Assembly: GCA_963629305.1 (NCBI GenBank)
Contig: CAVGIJ010000002.1
Location: 62,001 to 126,000 of the forward strand
DNA: 64,000 bases
Source of the DNA: UBA1227 sp963629305
Lineage (GTDB): Bacteria > Bacillota > Clostridia > Oscillospirales > Acutalibacteraceae
Reading direction: 5' to 3'
Shown one piece after another: positions 16,209-25,174 of this stretch. Every line of letters starts with the position of its first letter. Positions within the stretch are counted from its first letter, which is position 1. The notes under the pieces were generated by a model that was given only the letters and a program-made list of their open reading frames with translations, made no database searches and was not told where the DNA came from. Made by a program: the position numbers and the translations under genes.

Positions 16209-16778
16209 TCACGATGCATCTATGAGCTTTTTGAGTAAAATCTCAAGTGATCCGTTGATTATGGCGATGTAATAGTCAATATGCTGCATGTATTTGTCCG
16301 GGAGTCCTTCCTCAATCCACTTGAGTACAAAACCGCAGCAGGCGTACACATAAAAGTTGGTAACAAAAATTTTTATGTCATCGGAAATTTCCTCTTTATC
16401 GGAAAACAACTCAATTTTATTCATAACTACCGGAGTGATAAGTATACGTATTATTTCCTCATACTGCACTCTGTGTTCTGAGTCATACGAATTGAGAATA
16501 CCTATTTTGTTCTCAATGACAAAATTAAAAAGCGCTCTTATGGTTTTATTTACGTTCGGGCTCGTGAGCTGAATATCCCTTTTGTCGAGGTATTTGGTTA
16601 TTTCGTATGTGTATGTGTATGCGAGCAGATCGTATATGTCTTTGAAATGGTAGTAGAATGTCTGCCTGTTTACCCCGCAGCTTTCTACAATATCCTTTAC
16701 GGTTATTTTGCTTATATGCCTTTTTTCGAGTAATTCTTTAAACGCGGTTGCCAGCGCCTGATTCGTAAACTCTGACAT
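16209..16778 (-). CDS. TetR/AcrR family transcriptional regulator
   Basis: 189 residues. The N-terminal helix-turn-helix reads ITVKDIVESCGVNRQTFYYHFKDIYDLLAYTY, typical of TetR proteins, particularly the DhaS-like group with a TetR_C_8-type C-terminus. ATG 16778 is preferred because GGAGGA lies 6 bases upstream; further upstream in-frame codons look non-coding. Ligand and targets are unknown. It lies between the ferredoxin gene and plsC on the same strand but is bounded by terminators. Confidence 0.88.
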   Translation of the reverse strand: MSEFTNQALATAFKELLEKRHISKITVKDIVESCGVNRQTFYYHFKDIYDLLAYTYTYEITKYLDKRDIQLTSPNVNKTIRALFNFVIENKIGILNSYDSEHRVQYEEIIRILITPVVMNKIELFSDKEEISDDIKIFVTNFYVYACCGFVLKWIEEGLPDKYMQHIDYYIAIINGSLEILLKKLIDAS

Positions 16779-16872
16779 AGTTGTCCTCCGTGTATAACGA
16801 ATATATTTTAAGTACAGACAAAGTATATCATACTTTGCATGAATTTTAAATGAACAAAAAGAAGAAAAACAA

Positions 16873-16903
16873 AAAAGACTCGGCATTTGAAACCGAGTCT
16901 TTT
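16873..16903 (-). terminator. terminator of the ferredoxin gene
   Basis: AAAAGACTCGG (16873-16883) and CCGAGTCTTTT (16893-16903) pair perfectly over 9 bases; T residues follow on the minus strand. Confidence 0.9.
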
Positions 16904-16922
16904 TCGCGAAGTTAAATTACAA

Positions 16923-17090
16923 TTATGCCTGCTCAATTGCTCCTGTCGGGCATGTGTCAGCACATGAACCGCAGTCAATGCAAGTGTCAGCGTCAATCTT
17001 GTAGATGTCGCCTTCTGAGATTGCCTCTACAGGACAACCGTCTTTGCAAGAACCACAAGCTACGCAAGCGTCAGTAATTTTGTAAGCCAT
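16923..17090 (-). CDS. 2[4Fe-4S] ferredoxin
   Basis: 55-residue clostridial-type ferredoxin with two CxxCxxCxxxCP motifs (CVACGSCKDGCP and CIDCGSCADTCP), each housing four ligands shared between two cubane clusters. It is a low-potential electron carrier for fermentation enzymes. ATG 17090 has a strong AAAGGAGG site, and it has its own promoter and terminator. A flavodoxin that could replace it under iron limitation is encoded at 57162. Confidence 0.96.
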   Translation of the reverse strand: MAYKITDACVACGSCKDGCPVEAISEGDIYKIDADTCIDCGSCADTCPTGAIEQA

Positions 17091-17121
17091 GCTGAATGAC
17101 CTCCTTTTTAAAGTTAAGTAC

Positions 17122-17150
17122 ATTGTAAACACTCGAGTACTTTTTTTCAA
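17122..17150 (-). promoter_or_regulatory. ferredoxin promoter
   Basis: Minus-strand TTGAAA (17150-17145), 17 bases, TACAAT (17127-17122). The spacer contains the palindrome ACTCGAGT (17131-17138), possibly an operator. Confidence 0.7.
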
Positions 17151-17194
17151 GATATTATTTTTATTTTTAGCAAATTTTTGAAGTTAATTTTTTG

Positions 17195-18022
17195 TCAATT
17201 TTTTGCTGTCCCTATAAACTCACCCATGATTACCGGAGATTCAACGCCGAGGGCAGTCGCTTTATAAAATCTTTCCTGTATATTTACGGAGTTTTCTTTA
17301 AAGAAAAGAATGATTGTGGAGCCTCCGTATTGGAACATTCCTTTTTCCTGTCCGCGTTTTATTTTTTTTCTTTCGTGATGATTTTTTATTCTTCCGACAA
17401 GAAGAGCTCCGACTTCCATATGAATTACATCGCCGAAATTTTCGGTGCTTAGTACTGTGTACTCACGGGAGTTTTCCTTGAAGATTTTATATGTGTCATA
17501 GGCAATAGGGTTTACAGTGTGTAAAACGCCCTTTATAAAGATATTTTTTCCTTTTTTTCCGTCGTCAATGTAGCAGTATCTGTGATAGTTGTCAACGGAT
17601 AGCCTTATAACAACGCAGGTCCCGTTTTCATATTTTTTTGCAAGTTTTTTGTTTTTTAAAACACTGCTCAGTGTATATGTGGAATTTTTGATATTTATCT
17701 TTGTATCGGAGTTTATCTTGTACACTGAAAGCTTTCCGTCACAAGGGGAGATGAGGTGAGTCGGAGTTTTATCAATAGGCCTCATTTCGGAGCGTACCTG
17801 TCTTGTGAAGAAGTCGTTGAAGCTTTTGTATCTTTTTTTCTTATAGTCGTGCATGTCTATCTTTGCAAAATGAATGAACGGCGTTATAAGAACTCTTGAA
17901 ATTCTTCGATCAAGAAGGAAACCTGCGGTTCTTGAAAAAGCAGGGAGGGTCAGCACTTTTAGCGCTAACCTTCCCGGAAAAGTCGAGTATAAAATTTTAA
18001 GAGGTGACAGTGAAGTTTTCAT
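17195..18022 (-). CDS. psd: phosphatidylserine decarboxylase proenzyme
   Basis: 275 residues. The enzyme decarboxylates phosphatidylserine to phosphatidylethanolamine after autocleavage at the Ser of the LGST-type motif, here YGGSTIILFF near the C-terminus, which gives the pyruvoyl group. Other family blocks: SFNDFFTRQVRSEMRPID, SPCDGKL and VDNYHRYCYIDDG. It overlaps pssA by four bases, so both steps of phosphatidylethanolamine synthesis are coupled. Confidence 0.95.
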   Translation of the reverse strand: MKTSLSPLKILYSTFPGRLALKVLTLPAFSRTAGFLLDRRISRVLITPFIHFAKIDMHDYKKKRYKSFNDFFTRQVRSEMRPIDKTPTHLISPCDGKLSVYKINSDTKINIKNSTYTLSSVLKNKKLAKKYENGTCVVIRLSVDNYHRYCYIDDGKKGKNIFIKGVLHTVNPIAYDTYKIFKENSREYTVLSTENFGDVIHMEVGALLVGRIKNHHERKKIKRGQEKGMFQYGGSTIILFFKENSVNIQERFYKATALGVESPVIMGEFIGTAKN

Positions 18023-18738
18023 TTGTTATCCTTTTGCCTTTTGTTTTTGATGTACACATATATGCCAATCCCGAGAAAGGGTACAACCGGTATAAGTATA
18101 AACCATGTACTTGCAAGTATGCTTATGGTGGCGCAGCCTACAATTATCATAATAAGAATTGCGCGCGGGCCGGGTTTCGGAAGCTTAAACCTCAGAACAA
18201 ATAATATTGCTATAATAATGAGGCATATGTGATAAAATGTCGGGAACATACAGCCGGTAAAGTTTCTGAAAAGGAAGATAATCGGAACTAAAAGAGCCGT
18301 AGTTGTAACCGGAAGTCCGGTATAACTGTGGTCGTTATTGTCGGGATCACTGCGCCGCTTCATTTCCTCAACATTGAAATATGCAAGTCTTACAACTCCG
18401 GCGAGAATAAGTGCCGAACCGGAAACAGCTGCAAAAATATGGTTGCCGCCCATACAAAACCCGAGTGTTGCCGGTAAAACCGTAAAACATACAAGGTCAC
18501 ACAGAGAGTCAATCTGTATGCCGAAGTTTTTTTCATCGTCGCTTCTGTCCTTTTTTGATCTTGCGACACGTCCGTCAAACATGTCGCAAAAACCGCAAAG
18601 CATGAGACAGCCGATAGGAAATATAACACTGAGCATGGTGTCGCCGGATGCGAAAAGAACAGAAAAGGCAATCCCTACGAATGCGGATATAAGGCCCAGA
18701 TATGTGAGAATAACCGTATAACTCCAATAACCAATCAA
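18019..18738 (-). CDS. pssA: CDP-diacylglycerol--serine O-phosphatidyltransferase
   Basis: 239-residue membrane enzyme condensing CDP-diacylglycerol with serine. The CDP-alcohol phosphotransferase motif is visible (FDGRVAR, then GIQIDSLCDL), with several hydrophobic helices after it. The start is a TTG at 18738 behind AGGGGGA. Pairing with psd supports a phosphatidylserine product rather than phosphatidylglycerophosphate. Confidence 0.93.
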   Translation of the reverse strand: MIGYWSYTVILTYLGLISAFVGIAFSVLFASGDTMLSVIFPIGCLMLCGFCDMFDGRVARSKKDRSDDEKNFGIQIDSLCDLVCFTVLPATLGFCMGGNHIFAAVSGSALILAGVVRLAYFNVEEMKRRSDPDNNDHSYTGLPVTTTALLVPIIFLFRNFTGCMFPTFYHICLIIIAILFVLRFKLPKPGPRAILIMIIVGCATISILASTWFILIPVVPFLGIGIYVYIKNKRQKDNK

Positions 18739-18791
18739 AAAAAAGTCCCCCTAATGCGATAAAATGCATCTTTTTTCTTAAAGCCTGCAAT

Positions 18792-18820
18792 ATTATACCA
18801 CATTGAGGGAACTTAAACAA
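18792..18820 (-). promoter_or_regulatory. pssA-psd promoter
   Basis: Minus-strand TTGTTT (18820-18815), 17 bases, TATAAT (18797-18792), about 55 bases before the pssA start. Confidence 0.72.
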
Positions 18821-18856
18821 TTAATATATGGTTACGAATATATGAGTATGATTATT

Positions 18857-20395
18857 CTATACATATTTCAGTATTGCCTTTACGGCATCTTCAACAGCCC
18901 CGTTGTTTTCAATCTCGACATCGGATATCTCCTGGTAGATTGGGAGACGTATTTTCTGCATTTCCTTAAGGGTTTCAGGGCTCTTTGAGAGAGGTCTGTC
19001 ATCTGTCGGCAGAAGCTCTACGTCACGTCTTATGAAGAATATCTTTCCGTTTTGTCTTATGGCAGGATGATTTTCCGCACTGAGAACGGCTCCGCCGCCG
19101 AGTGCGATGATCTTTCCGCTTTCCTTGCAGTATTTTACAATCTCGTCATGTTCAAGTTCACGGAATTTTTCTTCACCGTATTTTGTTATTATTTCCGCAC
19201 AACTTCTTTTATTTGTTTTTTCGATTTTCTCATCAATATCTATGATGTCACGACCTGTCGCAACGCAGAGAGCTTTTGCAATAGTCGTTTTTCCGCAGCC
19301 GGGCATTCCGGTGAGAATTATATTTTCCATCTCATTCTGAAGTTTGTTCACAATCTCCGCAACTACGGAATTTTGCAGCTTTCTGTCAAAGAATATCTCA
19401 AACGATGCCTTTGCCTGAGCGACAAGCATGTGGAGCCCGCCGGCGTGAGGAATGCCGAGATTTTCCGCTTCAAGCAGGAGACCGGTGAGCTTTGGATTGT
19501 ATATGATGTCGAGCACTCCGGTAAGCTTCGGGAAGTTCTTTAGTGAAACAGGTTTTTCAAGGTTGCTTGGATACATGCCGACAGGTGTGGTGTTTACAAT
19601 GATTTCGGCATCTGAATGAAGCGGGAGACAGTCGTAGTCAACCGGTCCCTTTCTGGAAATAATTACTATTTCCGATGCGCCGAGCTCTTTCAGTGCGGCA
19701 CATACTGCTTTTGAAGCGCCGCCGGAGCCGAGAACGAGAACTTTCTTTCCGTCAATATTTATCCCGGATGCGTATACCATGTACTTGAAGCCTTCAATAT
19801 CAGTATTGTATGCACAAAGCTTTCCGTCACGTTTTACGATGGTGTTTGCCGCCCCGCAGTGAAGGACGCTTTCGGAGATTTCATCGCAGAATGTTAAAAC
19901 TGCGGTCTTATAAGGAATTGTTACATTGAGTCCTTGAACGTCGGGGCGGGTCAGGAAGGCTTCAAGCCCCTCCGGCGGCGTTTCATGGAGTTTGTAATCA
20001 TATGCAACTTTACCGACAAGTCCGAGCATCTGATGAATCTGCTCCGAATAACTGTGTGAAAGATGTTGACCGAGTAAGCCGTAAATGCCCGGCATCTCTT
20101 CCACCTGGCGTTTTTGCTCCTCATTATAGCCGCGTATCCAGTGCTCCTGATAGTCCTTTGAAAGCTCGATCATTGTTCTGAAAAGGGCAGAGGAGTATGT
20201 TCCGAATTCTCCGCTTCTTTCGGATACGTCTTCTATGATTTGAAGCTCCCTGGTGGTGTCCTCGATAGGCATGTTGTTTTCTGCTTTGTACAGAGCAACG
20301 TCTTCAGCGAGTTTCATTCTCTTTAAAAAAGCGTCAAGTATAGTGTTGTCAAGGCTGTCAAGTTCGTTGCGGACATCTTTGAGATCACGGCTCAT
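18857..20395 (-). CDS. trifunctional chorismate mutase / shikimate dehydrogenase / shikimate kinase fusion (AroQ-AroE-AroK)
   Basis: 512 residues in three parts. Residues 1-88 are an AroQ-type chorismate mutase with Arg9, Arg26, Lys37, Asp46, Arg49 and Glu50 matching the E. coli catalytic set at a constant offset. Residues about 103-355 are shikimate dehydrogenase: LSHSYSEQIH, the catalytic Lys163 in NVTIPYK, YNTD, GSGGASKAV and GLHMLVAQA. Residues about 357-512 are shikimate kinase: P-loop GMPGCGKTT, DIDEKIE, GGGAV and the lid Arg in DDRPLSK. It is the last gene of the aromatic operon, 13 bases after pheA. It gives three non-consecutive steps in one chain. Confidence 0.94.
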   Translation of the reverse strand: MSRDLKDVRNELDSLDNTILDAFLKRMKLAEDVALYKAENNMPIEDTTRELQIIEDVSERSGEFGTYSSALFRTMIELSKDYQEHWIRGYNEEQKRQVEEMPGIYGLLGQHLSHSYSEQIHQMLGLVGKVAYDYKLHETPPEGLEAFLTRPDVQGLNVTIPYKTAVLTFCDEISESVLHCGAANTIVKRDGKLCAYNTDIEGFKYMVYASGINIDGKKVLVLGSGGASKAVCAALKELGASEIVIISRKGPVDYDCLPLHSDAEIIVNTTPVGMYPSNLEKPVSLKNFPKLTGVLDIIYNPKLTGLLLEAENLGIPHAGGLHMLVAQAKASFEIFFDRKLQNSVVAEIVNKLQNEMENIILTGMPGCGKTTIAKALCVATGRDIIDIDEKIEKTNKRSCAEIITKYGEEKFRELEHDEIVKYCKESGKIIALGGGAVLSAENHPAIRQNGKIFFIRRDVELLPTDDRPLSKSPETLKEMQKIRLPIYQEISDVEIENNGAVEDAVKAILKYV

Positions 20396-20408
20396 CTTTG
20401 TATCTCCT

Positions 20409-21557
20409 TTAGGTTTCGGAATAGTTTCCGAGATATTTGAAATAACTGCATGTTGATTTTAGGTCGAGAAGCATATTGAGTACACCCGGAGTATTCACAG
20501 ATGCCTCAATTTCAAAGAAGAATGTGAATTCAAAATCCTCGCCCGGTATAGGATAGCTTTCAAGCTTCACGAGGTTTATGCCCAGTGCGGCAAAGTGTGA
20601 AAGAATTCCGTAAAGTGCTCCGGGCTTGTGCTCTGTGCCGAGGATAAGGCTTATTCTGTCAGCACCCGGATAAACAACATTGTCTTTAGTGATACAGATA
20701 AAGCGTGTGTAGTTGTTATCAGTATCCTGAATGTTGTCACTTATTACCGAAAGACCGTAGAGCGATGCACATTCTCTTGAAGCAATAGTCGCAACATGCG
20801 GATTTTCTGATTCGGAGGCATTTCTTGCGGCAATTGCAGTATTTGCTTCAGGAATTATTTTAACATTGCTTGGTAATTCTTTCAAGAATTTACTGCATTG
20901 GAGAAGTGCCTGCTCGTGTGAGTGTATTTCGGTGACATCTGAAATCTTTGTGCCTTTTTTTGCAAGCAACACATGTTTGATACAGAGCTTTTCACTTTTT
21001 ACTATATGGACATTGTGTGTGTTAAGAAGATCATATATCGCCCTTACAGAGCCTCCGCTGCTGTTTTCTATAGGAAGAACGCCGTACCTGCAAAGGCCGC
21101 TTTCAACAGCGTCAAAAACGCTTGAAAACGTGTTGAAGTACATCGGTGTGCCGTAAGGGAAAAGCTTCTTCGCGGCAGTTGCGGAATATGCACCCTCAAC
21201 GCCTTGACATGCAATTGTTCCTTTGGTCGGAAATACGGATTCAACAGGGAGGAGTGACTGCTTTATCTCATCCGCATAAGCTCCGGTCGGCGCGATAAGC
21301 TCGCCTTGATATGCCTTTGAAAGCTCGATAAGGTACGAGAAAAATCTGTAGGTATAAATACCGTAGTCATCGGAATCGTTGACTACTTTTGATAAAAATT
21401 CATTTTCTTTTTTTCTCTGTGTATCCGATGTACGATTTTTATAGTCTGTGTCTGCAAGTTTCTTTGCAATTTTCATTATTTCTTTGAAGTCTGTATACAT
21501 CTTTTCGGATGCGTTGACGATTTCATTTGTCATTTCTTCTTTATAGTGGCTTTCCAT
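20409..21557 (-). CDS. pheA: prephenate dehydratase with degenerate chorismate-mutase-like N-terminus and ACT domain
   Basis: 382 residues. The prephenate dehydratase domain starts near GTIACQGVEGAYS and includes the active-site TRF (YTRFICI). The ACT domain follows (GALYGILSHFAALGINLVKLESYP), where the usual phenylalanine-binding ESRP reads ESYP. The first ~90 residues share the helix ending ELSKAYQ with the mutase of the neighbouring AroQ-AroE-AroK fusion (ELSKDYQ) but lack the N-terminal catalytic Arg residues and the Arg-Glu pair. Chorismate mutase activity is therefore probably supplied by the fusion. Product: phenylpyruvate for phenylalanine. Confidence 0.93.
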   Translation of the reverse strand: MESHYKEEMTNEIVNASEKMYTDFKEIMKIAKKLADTDYKNRTSDTQRKKENEFLSKVVNDSDDYGIYTYRFFSYLIELSKAYQGELIAPTGAYADEIKQSLLPVESVFPTKGTIACQGVEGAYSATAAKKLFPYGTPMYFNTFSSVFDAVESGLCRYGVLPIENSSGGSVRAIYDLLNTHNVHIVKSEKLCIKHVLLAKKGTKISDVTEIHSHEQALLQCSKFLKELPSNVKIIPEANTAIAARNASESENPHVATIASRECASLYGLSVISDNIQDTDNNYTRFICITKDNVVYPGADRISLILGTEHKPGALYGILSHFAALGINLVKLESYPIPGEDFEFTFFFEIEASVNTPGVLNMLLDLKSTCSYFKYLGNYSET

Positions 21558-21609
21558 TTTAATCTTCCTTTTTTAAAAATTTTTCTTATTTCTTCAAAAG
21601 TAACGTGCT

Positions 21610-22719
21610 TTACAGGCTGTACCCGTTTTCAAGCAATAAATCCGTTATGACAAGTGCGGCGGCAGCTTCGACAACGGGGACTGCACGCACTGCAACACAC
21701 GGGTCATGACGCCCTTTTATTGTTATTTCGGTATTCTCCTTTGTTTCAAGGTTCACTGTCTGTTGAGGTTTGCCGATTGACGGCGTGGGTTTAAAGAACA
21801 CTTTAAACGTGAGCGGCATTCCGGTCGTTATTCCGCCGAGAATTCCGCCGTGATGATTTGTCTTTGTAATTACGTGACCGCCTTCGTAGCAAAACGGGTC
21901 GTTGTTTTCGGAACCTCTTACAGCTGATGCTTCAATACCGTTCCCGAATTCAACAGCCTTTACTGCCGGAATGCCGAACAGGGCAGCTGAAAGTCTGCCC
22001 TCAACGCCGTCAAAAAGAGGTCCGCCGAGACCGACAGGTAGGCCGACTACGGCACATTCGACCACGCCTCCGACAGAGTCGGAGTCTGCCGCAGCTTTCT
22101 TTATTTCTTCTTTCATGAGATCTCCGACAGAGTTATCAATTACCGGGAATTCCTTTTCGTCAATTGCTTTCAAAAATTCACACGCTTTTGAAAGCTGCGG
22201 CGGGAGAGCGGCGGAGAAATCTTTTTCCGCTACTTTTCCGATGCCGGAGATATGTGCGCCTACTGAAATTCCTTTTTGTGAAAGCATCGGCAAACACATT
22301 CCTCCGGCAATGCATACCGAAGCTGTAAGTCTGCCGGAAAAAGGACCTCCGCCGCTCATGTTTACGGTATCACCGTATTTTACGTGAGCAGGGTAGTCGG
22401 CGTGCCCCGGTCTCGGACAATTTTTCAGATTGTCATAGTCCGATGAGTGTACATTGGTATTTTTTATTACCGCTCGGATCGGCTGTCCGTTTGTGACCCC
22501 GTTTTCATCAATTCCCGATTCAAAAACCGGTCTGTCCGCCTCGCTTCGCGGGGTAGACAACTTGTTTTTTCCGGGCTTTCTGCGGTCTAAGAATTTTTGA
22601 AGTTCTTCCTTATCTATATGTTTATTTTTCGGAAACCCTTCTATGATTACACCTATTTCAGGTGCGTGGGATTCTCCGAAAACACTTATTTTAAGTTTAT
22701 TACCGAGTTTTGATAACAT
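21610..22719 (-). CDS. aroC: chorismate synthase
   Basis: 369 residues; converts EPSP to chorismate with reduced FMN. Family blocks are clear: GESHAPEIGVIIEGFP, RPGHADYPAHVKYG, GGGPFSGRLTA and, near the end, KGRHDPCVAVRAVPVVEA. Its start lies inside the 3' end of aroA (20-base overlap) with GGAGG upstream. Confidence 0.97.
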   Translation of the reverse strand: MLSKLGNKLKISVFGESHAPEIGVIIEGFPKNKHIDKEELQKFLDRRKPGKNKLSTPRSEADRPVFESGIDENGVTNGQPIRAVIKNTNVHSSDYDNLKNCPRPGHADYPAHVKYGDTVNMSGGGPFSGRLTASVCIAGGMCLPMLSQKGISVGAHISGIGKVAEKDFSAALPPQLSKACEFLKAIDEKEFPVIDNSVGDLMKEEIKKAAADSDSVGGVVECAVVGLPVGLGGPLFDGVEGRLSAALFGIPAVKAVEFGNGIEASAVRGSENNDPFCYEGGHVITKTNHHGGILGGITTGMPLTFKVFFKPTPSIGKPQQTVNLETKENTEITIKGRHDPCVAVRAVPVVEAAAALVITDLLLENGYSL

Positions 22720-24001
22720 TTACTTTACCTCCGAGACGCTTGTACTCCTCAAAGAATGTCGGATAGGACTTGTCTATAGCTTCAGCGTTTTTTATTATTA
22801 CATCATTTTTACAAAAGACTCCCGCTGTGGCGGCCGCCATTACAATACGGTGATCATTGTGACTGTCAACCGTTCCGCCCATGAGTGGTGATCCGTAAAC
22901 CAGCAATGCATCATCACCGCTTTTATCAAATGACTCCTCTGCTTTTCCGCCGAGCTTGTTTATGAGTTCGCAAACAGTGGCAAGTCGGTTGCTCTCTTTG
23001 TATTTAAGCCGTTTGCAGCCTGTGAAAAGTGTTTTCCCGTCTGAAAATGCCGCCAAAACGGCAAGTATTGAGATGAGGTCGGGTGTGTTTGTTATGTCTA
23101 TGATTTTATTGCCGGGCTTCTCAAATTCTTTTGATAATTCCATGATTTTTGAGTCACCCTGGAGTGATTTCTCAGATACTCCGTGAATCTGTAACCTCCC
23201 AAGACCGTCGGATGAAGCAGATAGTATATCGTCTTGAAGTTTTGCGATTGCAACAAACGGTGCCGCATTTGACCAGTCGCCCTCGCAAAGAATTTTACCG
23301 GGAGAAATGTATGTTGAATTTTCATCTACAGAATATTCTGCGTTATTTTTTACCGTTACATTGATACCGAATTGTCTCATTGTCTCAATGGTCATAGTCA
23401 CATATGAATTTGATTCGAGTGGGGACATGAGAACAATTTTGCTGTTTTTTAAAAACGGCAGAATAAACAGGAGACCTGAGACAAATTGTGAGCTTACATT
23501 GCCCGGAAGTTTGAAAATACCGCCGACCGATCCGCTTCCGATTATTATGGAATCCTTTGTCTTCTCAATCTTTGCACCACACTGCGAAAGTGCGGAGATA
23601 AGAGGATCGATGGGCCTTGACATCAGTGATTCCTTTCCCGTTATTCTTATTTCTTTGAAGGTTCCGATGCTGCAAAGAAACACAGAAATGGGGAGGATAA
23701 ATCTGAGTGTTGAACCGCTTTCATTGCAGTCGAGTACGGCTGTTTTACTTTCGTTCTTCGCAGAAAATCCGGGTTTTACGTATGCACCGCCGGCAATGAA
23801 TGCGATTTTTGCTCCAAGTTCCTTAAGACATGAGTATGTGGCAAAGATATCCTTGGAAATTTTCGTATAACTATCACCGAATTCAATATCCGTGTCCTGT
23901 CCGCAAAGAGATGCACAAATGAGAAGTCTGTGAAGATGTGATTTTGATTCAATTGCATTGTAATTTCCGTGAAGAGTGCTTCTTGTGACTGCAATATCCA
24001 T
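22700..24001 (-). CDS. aroA: 3-phosphoshikimate 1-carboxyvinyltransferase (EPSP synthase)
   Basis: 433 residues; joins shikimate-3-phosphate and PEP. Motifs: the N-terminal Lys in IESKSHLHRLLI, ESGSTLRFILP, GNVSSQFVSGLL, the catalytic Asp region NTPDLISILAVLAA and DHRIVMAAA. The ESGSTLRF form resembles class II enzymes. It sits between aroB and aroC in the aromatic operon. Confidence 0.96.
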   Translation of the reverse strand: MDIAVTRSTLHGNYNAIESKSHLHRLLICASLCGQDTDIEFGDSYTKISKDIFATYSCLKELGAKIAFIAGGAYVKPGFSAKNESKTAVLDCNESGSTLRFILPISVFLCSIGTFKEIRITGKESLMSRPIDPLISALSQCGAKIEKTKDSIIIGSGSVGGIFKLPGNVSSQFVSGLLFILPFLKNSKIVLMSPLESNSYVTMTIETMRQFGINVTVKNNAEYSVDENSTYISPGKILCEGDWSNAAPFVAIAKLQDDILSASSDGLGRLQIHGVSEKSLQGDSKIMELSKEFEKPGNKIIDITNTPDLISILAVLAAFSDGKTLFTGCKRLKYKESNRLATVCELINKLGGKAEESFDKSGDDALLVYGSPLMGGTVDSHNDHRIVMAAATAGVFCKNDVIIKNAEAIDKSYPTFFEEYKRLGGKVNVIKTR

Positions 24002-24016
24002 TTTTTCACCCCAAAT

Positions 24017-25174
24017 TTATTTCATAAGCCCGAGAGATACAAAGGTTTTTACTTCCTGCACCGGAACATCTCTCAAGACACATTTACCCACACACTCCGG
24101 GATGATAAGCGTTATTGTGTCTCCCGTACGTTTTTTATCATTGAGTGCATATACGGAAATATTTCCGTACTCACTTTCGGGTATCATGTCTTGGCAGAGG
24201 CTGAGGTCTGTCGGAAGAAAGAACTTTTTGAGCAATGTATCCACTGCCTTTGATGTTCCTTTTTCTGCATATCCGAGCCTTTCCGAGCTGTTTGTTATTA
24301 TCGACATGCCGAGTGAGACCGCGCGTCCGTGCGTCATTTTGTATGAACTTATTTTTTCAAGTGAATGTCCTATAGTATGACCGAGATTGAGCATTTTTCG
24401 CTCGCCTGTATCAAATTCGTCTTTGAATACATATTCGGCTTTTGTTTTTACGGATTCCGCAATTATCTCCGGAAGATGATCTTCAAGAGTGTCGTAGATA
24501 TCCTCCATTGATTGTGTTTTGATTTCGTTGAACAGCTCAAGAAGTCTTCCGCCATTAAGAATTGCATATTTTATGCACTCCGCGAGTCCGTCTGTCAATG
24601 TCTGACAGGGAAGAGTTTTCAGAGTCTTTGTGTCACAGATGACCGTGCGTGGCTGGAGGAACGCACCCGCGAGATTTTTTCCGCTCTTTAGGTCTATTGC
24701 CGTTTTCCCGCCGACCGATGAGTCGACAGCGGCAAGCAGAGTGGTCGGAATTTGTATGAAATCAATTCCTCGCAGATATGTTGCCGCAGCAAAGCCGGAT
24801 ATGTCTCCGACAACGCCTCCGCCAAGTGCAACAATGCAGTCTGAACGCGTTATTTCCTTCTCTGCGAGAAATTCCCATATACCTTCGAGTGTCTTGATAT
24901 TTTTTGACTGTTCTCCGGCTTCAAATGTAAATGATACTGCCGTAAAGCCCTCTTTGTTTATGGAACGGCATACTCTGCCAAGATAAAGCGGAGCAACGTT
25001 TGAGTCGGTTATAACAGCTATTTTTTTTGCTTTTACAATACTTTCATCGTTTTTATCGAGACTTTCGGGAAATGTATTTTTTATCAATAAACCGACACTG
25101 TCAATGAGGTCTGTTCCGATATGTACCGTGTAATTTGAAGATGCACATACATTTATGTCTGTAATAAGATTCAT
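24017..25174 (-). CDS. aroB: 3-dehydroquinate synthase
   Basis: 385 residues; cyclises DAHP to 3-dehydroquinate with NAD and a divalent metal. Seen: IVALGGGVVGDISGFAAATYLRGI, IPTTLLAAVDSSVGGKTAID, and metal ligands in LNLGHTIGHSLE and MTHGRAVSLGM. Its start overlaps the tyrA stop as TGATG. The next pathway enzyme, 3-dehydroquinate dehydratase, is not encoded in this window. Confidence 0.96.
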   Translation of the reverse strand: MNLITDINVCASSNYTVHIGTDLIDSVGLLIKNTFPESLDKNDESIVKAKKIAVITDSNVAPLYLGRVCRSINKEGFTAVSFTFEAGEQSKNIKTLEGIWEFLAEKEITRSDCIVALGGGVVGDISGFAAATYLRGIDFIQIPTTLLAAVDSSVGGKTAIDLKSGKNLAGAFLQPRTVICDTKTLKTLPCQTLTDGLAECIKYAILNGGRLLELFNEIKTQSMEDIYDTLEDHLPEIIAESVKTKAEYVFKDEFDTGERKMLNLGHTIGHSLEKISSYKMTHGRAVSLGMSIITNSSERLGYAEKGTSKAVDTLLKKFFLPTDLSLCQDMIPESEYGNISVYALNDKKRTGDTITLIIPECVGKCVLRDVPVQEVKTFVSLGLMK

